A stretch of 64,000 nt of DNA from Streptomyces sp. NBC_00353 (lineage in GTDB: Bacteria; Actinomycetota; Actinomycetes; Streptomycetales; Streptomycetaceae), in the NCBI RefSeq assembly GCF_036108815.1, contig NZ_CP107985.1, forward strand, positions 9,049,501-9,113,500, written 5' to 3'. Numbering within the stretch: position 1 is the stretch's first letter; every line of letters starts with the position of its first letter. This document shows, piece by piece, positions 26,447-34,547 of this stretch. The notes beneath the pieces are model-generated. The model was not told where the DNA came from, searched no databases, and saw only the letters and a list, made by a program, of their open reading frames with translations. The position numbers and the translations under genes were made by a program.

Positions 26447-27163
26447 TCATGGTGTTCCGCCGGCGGCGAGTCGCATGAGGTCGGTGGTGAAGTCGACATC
26501 GTCGGCGCTGCGTTCGGCGCGGGTGGCGTTGCCGCCGAATTGGTGTTGGTAGCCGGTCCAGGCGCCGTCGGCGATCGACCGGCCGACGCCGCTGCGCAGC
26601 AGGAGTACGAGTTCGGTGGCGGCGCGTTGGATCCGGTCGCCGAGTGCGGCCTGCCCCCAGTCCTCAGGTGCGGCGAAGAGGGAGGTGGGCACGGGGAGCG
26701 CGCGCAGGAAGGCGAACAGGGGCCGGAGTTGCTCGTCGACAACCATGGCGTGCCGGGACGTGCCCGCGGTGGCGGCGAGGATGACCGGTTTGGCGATGAG
26801 CAGGTCGTTGTCGAGGATGTCGGCGAAAGACTTGAACAGGCCGCTGATACCCGCCTTGTATACGGGTGTGCTGGCGATGACGGCGTCGGCAGCGGCAAGG
26901 CGTGCGAACGCGGTCTTGAGGCGCTCGCCGGGGAATCCGGAGACGATCGCCTGGGCTATGTCGACCGCGAGCGGTCCGAGCTCGATGACGCCGACGGTCG
27001 CGGGCCTGTCGGATTCGAGGAGCAGGTCGAGAACTTTCTGCGCTGTGCGATCCGCGAGCAGGCGGGTGGACGAGGGTTCGTTCACACCAGCGCTGACGAC
27101 GACGAGGCGCAAGGACTTGTCCGGTTCGGCGGAATCGTGCGGGTCGGAGGTGTTGAGGCTCAT
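26447..27163 (-). CDS. NAD(P)H-dependent FMN reductase, partner of a luciferase-like monooxygenase (CE1759-type)
   Basis: The ATG at 27163 follows AAAGGA and gives 238 residues. A flavodoxin-like fold is visible: LVVVSAGVNEPSSTRLLADR (about residues 17-36), a phosphate-binding TPVYKAGISGLFKSFADIL loop (about 100-118), and KPVILAATAGTSRHAMVVDEQLRPLFAFLRA. Proteins of this type supply reduced FMN to an adjacent LLM-class oxygenase. The gene sits 151 bases downstream of the LLM gene on the same strand and is almost certainly in the same operon. Its C-terminus (about residues 190-238) is polar. Confidence 0.85.
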   Translation of the reverse strand: MSLNTSDPHDSAEPDKSLRLVVVSAGVNEPSSTRLLADRTAQKVLDLLLESDRPATVGVIELGPLAVDIAQAIVSGFPGERLKTAFARLAAADAVIASTPVYKAGISGLFKSFADILDNDLLIAKPVILAATAGTSRHAMVVDEQLRPLFAFLRALPVPTSLFAAPEDWGQAALGDRIQRAATELVLLLRSGVGRSIADGAWTGYQHQFGGNATRAERSADDVDFTTDLMRLAAGGTP

Positions 27164-27314
27164 GCGGGGTTCCTTTCCTCTTCCTTCGGTGCGGTGGAGG
27201 TCGCTGCCAGATGCCCAGCGGCTTCGAAGTGCGTCCGGCCGAGGTCGCGGAGGACCTGGCCCGGAAGAAGGCCTCCCACACCTCGATCGGGAGTCGAAGG
27301 GCTGCCTGCCCTGC

Positions 27315-28502
27315 TCATACGGCCGACGGGAAGTGCGCCTCGACGCTCGGGTCGCTGTCCTGGTACGGGGACGCGCCGGAGAGGTTGTCGCCGCGGTTCG
27401 GGTTCGGGCGCGGCTGCCGTGGCTCGGCATTGCCGTACTTCTCCGTGACCCGGGTGCTGTGGATGGGTGTGTCGGGCACTCCGGGGGCGCGCCTGCCGGC
27501 CATCTCCTTGCGGAGCACGGGGACGACCTCGGTTCCGAGCAACTCGACCTGCTCGAGCGCCATCTCGACGGGCAGGCCCATGCCGTCGAGTGCGAAGAGC
27601 TGGCGCTGGTAGTCGCCGAAACCCTCCTGGAAAGTGAGGGTCTTGTCGATGACCTCCTGCGGACTGCCGACGCTCAAGGGTGTGCGGGTCATGTAGTCAT
27701 CGAGCGAGCTCCCCCGGAAAACCGGGTACTCCTCGAAGTACGGGCGGAAGGTGTTCACGGCATCCTGGGAGCGTCGAGCGATGAACGCCTGCCCGCCGAG
27801 ACCCACGATTGCTTGTTCCTTCGTGCCGTGCCCGTAGTGCTCGAAACGTGCGCGGTAGAAGTCCACGAGCGGCTTGAAGTGCAGGTTCGGCGCCAGGATG
27901 TGATTGGCGAAGTACCCGTTGCCGTAGTAAGCGGCCTGCTCGGCGATCTCGGGCGTGCGTATCGAGCCGTGCCAGACGAAGGGCGGCACATCGTCCAAGG
28001 GCCGCGGGGTCGAGGTGAAGCCCTGCAACGGGGTGCGGAAGGTGCCCTCCCAGTCCACGACATCCTCCCGCCAGAGCCGGTGCAGCAGGTTGTAGTTCTC
28101 CAGAGCGAGAGCCACGCCCTGCCGGATGTCCTTTCCGAACCACGGATAGACCGGCACCGTGTTGCCACGCCCCACCATGAGATCGAGCCGTCCCTTTGCC
28201 ACGTGCTGGAGCATGGCGTAGTCCTCGGCGATCTTCACCGGGTCATTCGTGGTCATGAGCGTGACCGAGGTGCTGAGGATGATGCGCTCGGTCAGCGCCG
28301 CGATGTGTGCCAGCAGGGTGGTGGGCGAGGACGGGACGAAGGGGGGATTGTGGTGCTCGCCGAGCGCGAACACATCCAAGCCGACCTCGTCGGCCCGCTG
28401 TGCCACTCGCACCATGTTGCTGATGCGTTCCGCCTCGCTCTGGGTGTAGCCGGTGACCGGGTCGGGGGCGATGTCGCCGACCGTGAAGATTCCGAACTGC
28501 AT
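27315..28502 (-). CDS. Luciferase-like (LLM-class) flavin-dependent monooxygenase, CE1758-type
   Basis: The ATG at 28502 gives 395 residues beginning MQFGIFTVGDIAPDPVTGYT. Family hallmarks of the bacterial luciferase-like TIM barrel are present: AQRADEVGLDVFALGEHHNPPFVPSSP (about residues 31-57), ERIILSTSVTLMTTNDPVKIAEDYAMLQHVAKGRLDLMVGRGN, and YYGNGYFANHILAPNLH. The C-terminal 60 residues are a Pro/Arg-rich tail. It uses FMNH2 and oxygen, with the reductase encoded downstream, on an unknown substrate. A MarR gene with two upstream palindromes is divergent from it, but 431 bases away, so control of the pair by that regulator is likely but not proven. Confidence 0.87.
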   Translation of the reverse strand: MQFGIFTVGDIAPDPVTGYTQSEAERISNMVRVAQRADEVGLDVFALGEHHNPPFVPSSPTTLLAHIAALTERIILSTSVTLMTTNDPVKIAEDYAMLQHVAKGRLDLMVGRGNTVPVYPWFGKDIRQGVALALENYNLLHRLWREDVVDWEGTFRTPLQGFTSTPRPLDDVPPFVWHGSIRTPEIAEQAAYYGNGYFANHILAPNLHFKPLVDFYRARFEHYGHGTKEQAIVGLGGQAFIARRSQDAVNTFRPYFEEYPVFRGSSLDDYMTRTPLSVGSPQEVIDKTLTFQEGFGDYQRQLFALDGMGLPVEMALEQVELLGTEVVPVLRKEMAGRRAPGVPDTPIHSTRVTEKYGNAEPRQPRPNPNRGDNLSGASPYQDSDPSVEAHFPSAV

Positions 28503-28872
28503 ATTGTCCGCCTTTCTGCGTCGTTTCTGTGCGAGGCCCCCCTCCGCCACCGGGTTGCCGATCGTCTCGCCGTGCGACAGCGGCCGGCCCTGGGCGTCGT
28601 GGCTCACGTCACCGAACGTGTCCGGTCCGAGCGTGATCGGGCTGCCCCGACACCGGCGGGCTTCTCGTGTCCCACAGCGGTCGAAAGGGTGGCGCAGCCC
28701 CTGAGCCCCGCACCGGCGCCGTTACGCAGGTGCGGGCATTCTCAGCGGCGCCTCGTGATACCTCGCGTCAGCCGGCGCGCAGCGGAGCGAGGGTGTTGCT
28801 CCAGGCGACGACCTGGTCGAGGGTGGTGGTGAGGGTGTCGAGGTGGGGCTTTCGAACCTTTGCTTGTATATG
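28503..28872. other. Intergenic region upstream of the monooxygenase pair
   Basis: 370 bases. A 39-codon minus-strand frame (28768-28887) starting with TTG and ending APLRAG has coding-like composition but no clear ribosome-binding site. Nothing else was recognised. Confidence 0.4.
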
Positions 28873-28890
28873 TACTTGCCGAGTCAAGTA
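28873..28890. promoter_or_regulatory. MarR-type operator copy 1
   Basis: TACTTG (28873-28878) and CAAGTA (28885-28890) with six bases between, 18 bases overall. The same geometry recurs 28 bases to the right. Confidence 0.7.
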
Positions 28891-28900
28891 AAGATTCTGG

Positions 28901-28918
28901 TCCTTGCCTTGTCAAGGA
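28901..28918. promoter_or_regulatory. MarR-type operator copy 2
   Basis: TCCTTG (28901-28906) and CAAGGA (28913-28918), six bases between, 18 bases overall. It ends 15 bases before the MarR start codon and overlaps its likely leader, so autoregulation is expected. Confidence 0.7.
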
Positions 28919-28933
28919 GATAGGGTGTGAGGC

Positions 28934-29395
28934 ATGCCCCACGACGAACAGCCCCTGCAACCCTTGGACCAGACCGAGGAAATGCTCGTGCGCGCCCTGG
29001 GCAACGTCATGACGGCGCTGCCACGACTGGTGGACGCGGACATGGTCCGTGACGGAGGGCTCCCCCTTTCCGAGTACACCCCCCTCATGTTCCTGTCCGA
29101 GGCTCCCCACCGCCGGATGCGGATGAGTGAACTCGCCGCTGCCTGCAACCTCTCGCTCAGCGGAATGACCCGCGTCGTCAACCGCCTCGAAAAGCAGGGA
29201 CTCATCCAACGAGCCAAGTGCCAGGAAGACCTACGCGGATGGAACGCGGTCCTCACCGAAGACGGCTTCGCCCGTCTGCGGGAAGCCTGGCCCGCCCACC
29301 TCGCCAGCGTCCGACGGCACGTCCTCGACAACCTCGCCGGCCACGACCTCGCCGCACTCGCCGCCGCACTCCAACGCGTGGCGACGGCAACCTGA
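28934..29395 (+). CDS. MarR-family transcriptional regulator
   Basis: The 153-residue protein has the MarR winged helix: PLSEYTPLMFLSEAPHRRMRMSELAAACNLSLSGMTRVVNRLEKQGLIQRAKCQEDLRGWNAVLTEDGFARL spans about residues 43-114, including the recognition helix SLSGMTRVVNRLEKQGLI and the wing around CQEDLRGWNAVLT. The single Cys in the wing could make it redox-sensitive, but that is speculation. It is divergent from the LLM/FMN reductase pair and has two 18-base palindromes spaced 28 bases apart just upstream. Confidence 0.88.
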   Translation: MPHDEQPLQPLDQTEEMLVRALGNVMTALPRLVDADMVRDGGLPLSEYTPLMFLSEAPHRRMRMSELAAACNLSLSGMTRVVNRLEKQGLIQRAKCQEDLRGWNAVLTEDGFARLREAWPAHLASVRRHVLDNLAGHDLAALAAALQRVATAT

Positions 29396-29960
29396 CCCCA
29401 GGAACACCCTGACCCGTCGAGGTGGCGATCATCGGGGCGCCCGGGGAAGGCGCTCGGGGCACGGCAGGCCCAGCCCGTGGTGCGGTGGGACCCGTCTCCG
29501 ACGCGAATTGAGCCTTGCACCCGCCGGGCTGCCCGAGCCTCCCTCAGACACCACCCCGGAGCACGCACAGGCCCGCGCGGAGCTCGCGGCCGCGGCATCG
29601 AGGCGTTCCACGACGCCGGACAGGTCCTCCACCGCGGCCTTGGCTCAGCCCCCTTCCCGCCAGGGCTGTCCGGGGTCCGTCTTCAAAGATCGTTCGTTGG
29701 CGGATCACGGTCCGGAGCATCGACATGAACTCACCGATCAAGGGTGGGAGTCACTCGGGGCAGGGTCGGGCCCCGGCGCGCGTCGCGGAGCGGATGCTGC
29801 GCACCCTCATGGGTTTGTCAGGGGGCAGCCGTGGTCGGTGAGGCCTTGCTGCGCTCGCTGGTCCCCAGCCCGGAGTCCGAGGCGGAGCCGCGCGGCCTCA
29901 GTCTGTCGGTGCACCTCTCCCGCTGGGGGCGCCGGTGTGGTGCCAAGTGCGGGCGGTCCT
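29396..29960. other. Intergenic region without a convincing gene
   Basis: 565 bases between convergent genes. Around 29540-29660 two plus-strand frames each show short helix-like stretches (AQARAELAAAA, then IEAFHDAGQVLHRGLG in the next frame), hinting at a frameshifted remnant; this is not strong enough to call. Confidence 0.35.
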
Positions 29961-30764
29961 TCATCGGCGGATGGTCCCGGTTCGGGCGTACCGGCCCGGG
30001 GCGATGCCCACAACTCTCTTGAAGTGCCGGGTGAGGTGGGACTGGTCGTAGAAGCCGACGGCAGTCGCTACCTCGCCCGCCGGCCGTCCGTCGAGCAGCA
30101 GACGGCGGGCCAGGTCGACGCGACGGGACATCACGTACTGGTGCGGGGCGATGCCGAAGGCCCCGCTGAAGGCTCGTACGAGATACGTGGGGTGGGCGTG
30201 TACCAGGCGCGCGGCTTCTTCCAGGGTGATGCCTTCAAGCAGGCGCTCGTCGAGGAGGTCACGCAGACTCCGGGCGACGTGGCGGTCGGGCGCCGCGCTA
30301 CCGAGGGCCCGCCTGGGGCGCAGATGCTCGCGCAGTCGCTCGCCGATGAAGGCCAGACGGCTCTCCGCCTCGAACTCGTCTCCCCGGTTCGCGAGAGTTG
30401 TGTGCAGCTGTCCGACGCGTCTGCGCAGCACGGGATCGGTGAGGTCCGGGCCGTCCACCGCCGACCCGACGAAGCTCTCGTCCAGCTGTGTCGTGTCGAG
30501 GTAGAGCACGCGCTTGCGAAATCCGTGAGGCGTGGCCGGCGAGCCGTTGTGCGGGATCTGCGGCGGGAGCAGACTCACGGTGTCGCTCGGGGTGCCGCGC
30601 TCGTGGCGGTCCAGATCGTAGCGGACCGCGCCGTCATCGACGATCAGCAACGTCCAGGCGTCGTGGACGTGCATGGGGTACGCGTGCTCGGTGAAGTGCG
30701 CGTGGAAAACCTCCACGACGCCCGCGACCGGGGGGCGCCAAGCGGAAATCTCCTGCCGGGGCAT
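29961..30764 (-). CDS. AraC-family transcriptional regulator
   Basis: The ATG at 30764 gives 267 residues. The N-terminal cupin domain (residues ~10-140) has FHAHFTEHAYPMHVHDAWTLLIVDDGAVRYDL and LLPPQIPHNGSP. The C-terminal double helix-turn-helix (about 165-262) reads LEEAARLVHAHPTYLVRAFSGAFGIAPHQYVMSRRVDLARRLLLDGRPAGEVATAVGFYDQSHLTRHFKRVVGIAPGRY. It is divergent from the DUF2000 gene with only 52 bases between start codons, an arrangement that suggests regulation of that gene. A longer upstream frame is excluded because it would run across the DUF2000 coding region. Confidence 0.88.
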   Translation of the reverse strand: MPRQEISAWRPPVAGVVEVFHAHFTEHAYPMHVHDAWTLLIVDDGAVRYDLDRHERGTPSDTVSLLPPQIPHNGSPATPHGFRKRVLYLDTTQLDESFVGSAVDGPDLTDPVLRRRVGQLHTTLANRGDEFEAESRLAFIGERLREHLRPRRALGSAAPDRHVARSLRDLLDERLLEGITLEEAARLVHAHPTYLVRAFSGAFGIAPHQYVMSRRVDLARRLLLDGRPAGEVATAVGFYDQSHLTRHFKRVVGIAPGRYARTGTIRR

Positions 30765-30816
30765 CACGCAAAGAACGTACAAGACGCAGAAGGCGCGGAT
30801 CGTGGAGTCTCGAAGC

Positions 30817-31296
30817 ATGAGACATGACGATGAGACCGAGGTCGGAACCGGGGTTGGGAACAGGGCGGGGGGTGAGAAGGTGCCTGTCCGTTTCGACACC
30901 AAGATCGCTGTCCTGCTGCGGGAGGACCTTGAGTCCTGGCAGCGGCTGAATGTGACCGCCTTCCTGGTCAGCGGTCTCGGCACGGTGTCACCCGAGGTGA
31001 TCGGCGAGCCGTACACGGACGCCGACGGCACTGCGTACCTGCCGATGCTCCGCCAGCCCGTACTGGTCTTCGAAGGGACGAAGGAGATGCTGACCGCTGC
31101 GCATGGCCGTGCGCTGTCGCGCTCGCTGCCGAGGGCCGTGTTCACCTCAGACTTGTTCAGCACGGGCAACGACCGGGACAACCGAGCGGCTGTACGGGCC
31201 GTGGGAAAGGATCAGCTCGATCTGGTCGGGATGGCCGTCTACGGGCCACGCAACGCGGTGGACAAGGTACTCAAGGGTGCCCGCATGCACCCCTGA
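30817..31296 (+). CDS. DUF2000 family protein
   Basis: The 159-residue product matches the DUF2000 family (peptidyl-tRNA hydrolase II-like fold): RFDTKIAVLLREDLESWQRLNVTAFLVSG (about residues 25-53), PMLRQPVLVFEGTKEML, SRSLPRAVFTSDLFSTGNDRDNRAAV and LDLVGMAVYGPRNAVDKVLKGARMHP at the end. The function is unknown; members are often paired with AraC regulators, as here. The first 22 residues are poorly conserved, and a GTG at residue ~22 (VPVRFDTK) is an alternative start. Confidence 0.82.
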   Translation: MRHDDETEVGTGVGNRAGGEKVPVRFDTKIAVLLREDLESWQRLNVTAFLVSGLGTVSPEVIGEPYTDADGTAYLPMLRQPVLVFEGTKEMLTAAHGRALSRSLPRAVFTSDLFSTGNDRDNRAAVRAVGKDQLDLVGMAVYGPRNAVDKVLKGARMHP

Positions 31297-31761
31297 GCGA
31301 CGTCGGATCCCGGCGATCCCGATCATCGGTACTCGGGCGGTCAAGTGCCTTCCGCAGACAGCGACAACGGCCATCATGAGGATCAGACGCTCGACGGGTC
31401 CGGTGGTGACCGCGGAAGGTGACAACGAGCTTGCCAACGGGGCGGCGATCGCAACAGGGCCGCCCCGTCGATGACCGCTGTCCTACTGCGTGTGGTGGAC
31501 AGCCCCGAGTCGGCCGGCAGCGACGGTGACACCCATCGTGCTCCGGCACAGCTGCTGAGCTGACACACGTCAGTCGGAACACGGTCCAGAGTGTTGGATT
31601 CAAGGATCTCGGTGCCGGCCCGGAGGGCGCGGGCGGCGGTGTGGGGAGGCCCACTCCCGCACCGCCGCACGCCGACTTGGCCCTGCACGCCGAGATTCCG
31701 GCCGGGGCGCCACCGGACCGCCCCCTGGTGGCGGTGAGATGGGCGGCGCTCCTGAGAGTGC
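31297..31761. other. Intergenic region with a terminator-like hairpin
   Basis: 465 bases between convergent genes. A nine-base-pair hairpin CGGGGCGGC (31438-31446) / GCCGCCCCG (31459-31467) is the only structure noticed; it could end the DUF2000 transcript. No gene was supported. Confidence 0.45.
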
Positions 31762-32445
31762 TCAGCCGGCCACTGCCTCCTGCTGGGAGTCGGCCGCAGC
31801 AGCCTCCGAAGCAGCCGTCGCGGTGTAGAAGACGGACGATCCCTGCTTGGTGCGCTGAGCCTGGCTCTTGGCGACCAGCCCTTCGAGGGTGGTACGCACA
31901 ACGGTGGTCTTCACACCGCGGTCAGGGTGGGCCTTCGTGAGCGCGGCGGAGATTTCGGTGGCGGAACGCGGCTCGCTCTGCTGCTCCAGGTGACCGCGGA
32001 TCAGGTTCACGAGGGTCGGCTTGGTGTCTGCCTTGGGTGCCTTCGCGGATGAGGCCTTCGCGGTCGAGGCCTTGGCGGTCGAGGCCTTCGCGGATGAGGC
32101 CTTGGCGGTCGAGGCCTTCGCGGCGCTCTTCTTCGATGCCGTCGCCGTTGCACTCGCGGCGGCCGCCTTCTTCGGCTTGCTCTGCTTGGCTTCGGCGGTG
32201 GCCTGGCGCGGCACGGTCGGCGTGGCCGTGGTGTCTCCCTCGTCGGCGGGGCTCGCGCCGCCGAGTGCCTCCTGCATGCTCACCAGAACGGAGTGGTCGT
32301 GCTGCAGGGCACCCAACTGCTCCTGCAGCGCCTCGATTTCCGCAGCGAGACGCTCCTGCTCCTTGACGTTGCGCTCAAGGTCGCCCGTCACCTGGGCGAT
32401 GTACTGCGACGCCAGTCCTGTGGCGTGGACCTGAATTTCAGACAT
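31762..32445 (-). CDS. Coiled-coil, Ala/Lys-repeat and winged-helix-like regulatory protein
   Basis: The ATG at 32445 preceded by GAAAGG gives 227 residues in three parts. Residues 10-62 form a predicted coiled coil (SQYIAQVTGDLERNVKEQERLAAEIEALQEQLGALQHDHSVLV). Residues ~70-150 are a low-complexity Ala/Lys/Ser linker containing a tandem AKAS(T/S) repeat, resembling the tails of actinobacterial histone-like proteins. Residues ~155-215 look like a small winged helix (TLVNLIRGHLEQQSEPRSATEISAALTKAHPDRGVKTTVVRTTLEGLVAKSQAQRTKQGSSVFYTAT). I infer a nucleoid-associated or DNA-binding regulatory role; no named family was recognised with certainty. Confidence 0.7.
   Translation of the reverse strand: MSEIQVHATGLASQYIAQVTGDLERNVKEQERLAAEIEALQEQLGALQHDHSVLVSMQEALGGASPADEGDTTATPTVPRQATAEAKQSKPKKAAAASATATASKKSAAKASTAKASSAKASTAKASTAKASSAKAPKADTKPTLVNLIRGHLEQQSEPRSATEISAALTKAHPDRGVKTTVVRTTLEGLVAKSQAQRTKQGSSVFYTATAASEAAAADSQQEAVAG
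32039..32128. repeat. Tandem 15-bp repeat inside the Ala/Lys-rich linker gene
   Basis: Six consecutive 15-base units of the form gccttCgcggatgag / gccttGgcggtcgag from 32039 to 32128, the last degenerate, encode the AKAST/AKASS repeats on the minus strand. The units are almost identical at the DNA level, which allows copy-number change by slippage or recombination. Confidence 0.85.
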
Positions 32446-32926
32446 GTCATGGGCCTTTCTGCAGCTCGCGGGTAAGGCGGTGAAAGCACGAACCCGGTCC
32501 GCGAGCGGGTGGGGCAGGTGCCCCGTCTGTGCTGACTGGGACACCCGCAGGACATAACTGCCGCAATGTGCAGCAGTGTCTAGAGATAGTACGCACGAGT
32601 AGAGCCGTGATGTGCCAGTCGAGTGATGTCTCACCCTTCCTGTCAGGGTGAGGAACCGACAGATGCGGGGTGGGCGACGACGATACCGACCGAGGCGCTG
32701 TCACTGCTGAACCGCCGTGCGGCGCACTCCGGCCTGCTCGGGAGACAGGTGTCAGGTGACTTCGCCGGTATCGCGGAACACGGGCAGACGGGACTTGTGA
32801 TGCGTCGGGCACCGGCTTTTGAAGGTGTTCGAACGTGGGCCCCATGACAACGATTTTGCGAGACCCTACTGGCATCTCCGGCCGCCTACTGCGATCGCTC
32901 CCAGCGTCCGTCAGGGAGCGGGAGGT
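32446..32926. other. Intergenic region without a convincing gene
   Basis: 481 bases between two minus-strand genes. Small frames here lack ribosome-binding sites. The promoter of the 32445 gene should be in the left part. Confidence 0.4.
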
Positions 32927-33400
32927 TCAGCGGCTGCGGCCCTCCACCGCCGTGGCGACGTCGTCGAGGTCCTTCGCGATCGCCTTGCTCACGGCCCGTG
33001 CGCCCACGCTGCCCAGGACCTTGGCGAGCAGGCCCGTGAAGCCCCTGGCCGGCACGGCGGTGAATGTCATACGGACCGTCGTTGTGGCCGGGCCGTCCGC
33101 CCGCAGCAGCCACTCCGAGACGTAGTGGGTGCCGTGGGACTCGGCCTCCACCACGTAGCGCCTGGGCGGCTCGCTGGCGGTCACCCACATCTCCTCGGTG
33201 GCGTCCTTGCCGAACATGCGCCGGGTCTCGCGCCACCGCGTGCCGACGTCAAAGGCTCCGTCTGTGAGAACCTCGGTCTTCGATACGCTGCTGAGCGTCC
33301 GCTCCATGCTCCCGAGATCGGTGAGGGCTTCCCACACGGTCCCCTGGGCTGCGGCGATGCGGCGCTCGACGACGACTGTCCTGCTGGTCATGAATCCCAT
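32927..33400 (-). CDS. SRPBCC-family (polyketide cyclase/START-like) protein
   Basis: The ATG at 33400 gives 157 residues. The SRPBCC fold is recognisable from VVVERRIAAAQGTVWEALTDLGSMERTLSSVSKTEVL at residues ~7-42, then GTRWRETRRMFGKDATEEMWVTASEPPRRYVVEAESHG and TVRMTFTAVPARGFTGLLAKVLG with the long C-terminal helix. Members bind hydrophobic ligands or serve as stress-related lipid-binding proteins; no specific role can be given. A second in-frame ATG lies three codons downstream. Confidence 0.82.
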   Translation of the reverse strand: MGFMTSRTVVVERRIAAAQGTVWEALTDLGSMERTLSSVSKTEVLTDGAFDVGTRWRETRRMFGKDATEEMWVTASEPPRRYVVEAESHGTHYVSEWLLRADGPATTTVRMTFTAVPARGFTGLLAKVLGSVGARAVSKAIAKDLDDVATAVEGRSR

Positions 33401-33647
33401 GGAACCACCGGGATCCGGCAGCCGCCTGCCGCAGCGCTGCACCGGGGTGCGCCCTGCCGGAGTTCGCGAGGATCTCGTCCGGGGAGGGGACCGCTCGGCC
33501 GGATCCAGCGCCCTCACCCGCTGCCGGGGCTCCTGACAGGACGGCGGCACCGCCGACCGGACCGCCTGACGGACCGTTCGTCCGCCCGGTGTTCGCCGTC
33601 AGCCGAGTCGGTCGCGACCGCCAGCGGCGCGGCGACAGGATGCTCGC

Positions 33648-34346
33648 ATGCAGCCGATCTTCGCTCTCGTACACAGTCCGTCGGTGGGTCCCTCCACCTG
33701 GCACCCGGTGGCGGAGCAGCTGGCCGCCGCGGGGTACCAGGTGCGCGTACCGTCCTTGCTGCACGTGGGCGCCGGCGAACCACCGTTCTGGCCCCGGATC
33801 GCCAACGCCGTCCGTGACGACCTCCGGGAGATCCCGACGTATCACCCACTCGTGCTGGTGGCACACAGCAACGCGGGTCTCTTCCTCCCGTCGATCCGCT
33901 CGGGGCTCGACCATCCGGTGTACGGCTCGGTCTTCGTCGATGCCGCCCTACCGGCCCGCACCGGACCGACCGCCGTTGCCCCGCCCGGGCTGCTGGAGTT
34001 CCTCCGTCCCCTGGCGGTGAACGGCATGCTGCCGCGCTGGACCGACTGGTGGGACGAGGCTGACATCGCGCCGATGTTCTCCGACCCGACGACGCGGCAG
34101 AAGGTCATCGCCGAGCAGCCGACGCTTCCGCTCGCCTACTACGAGCAGCGCATCCCCGTCCCCGACGACTGGGACGACCATCCCTGTTCCTACCTGTTGT
34201 TCGGCCCCCCATACGACGACATGGCCGCCGACGCCCGCGAACGCGGCTGGCAGACCGCACATCTGCCCGGCGCGCACCTCCACCAGATCGTCGACCCCGC
34301 CGGCACCGCCCGGAAACTCCTCGAACTCACCACCGGTGAAGCCTGA
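33648..34346 (+). CDS. Alpha/beta hydrolase
   Basis: The 232-residue protein shows the alpha/beta-hydrolase fold with an oxyanion region ALVHSPSVGPSTWHPVAEQLAAAGYQVRVPSL (residues 6-37), a serine nucleophile elbow VAHSNAG near residue 74, and a terminal histidine candidate in LPGAHLHQIVDPAG near 210. It lacks the expected second Gly of the elbow (S-x-A-G), which is tolerated in this family. Substrate unknown; not operonic with its neighbours. Confidence 0.78.
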   Translation: MQPIFALVHSPSVGPSTWHPVAEQLAAAGYQVRVPSLLHVGAGEPPFWPRIANAVRDDLREIPTYHPLVLVAHSNAGLFLPSIRSGLDHPVYGSVFVDAALPARTGPTAVAPPGLLEFLRPLAVNGMLPRWTDWWDEADIAPMFSDPTTRQKVIAEQPTLPLAYYEQRIPVPDDWDDHPCSYLLFGPPYDDMAADARERGWQTAHLPGAHLHQIVDPAGTARKLLELTTGEA

Positions 34347-34547
34347 CAGCTACGACACACCGACCGCCTGCTCGACTGCATCGCCGATCTCAAGTCGACT
34401 CCGCCGCCACTTCTGAAACACGCCCTGGTGCACTCCGCGTCGATCCTGCGGGGGTCTGATCAGGGGGCGGGGCTGTGGATGGCTGCTCCGACGGACGGTT
34501 GCCCCCGCTGATGTCGGTGTCTGGATGCAATGGCATGGTCGTCGACC

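Noticed and set aside
31470..31562. Small plus-strand frame MTAVLLRVVDSPE
   Set aside because: Only 30 codons, overlaps a hairpin region, no ribosome-binding site.
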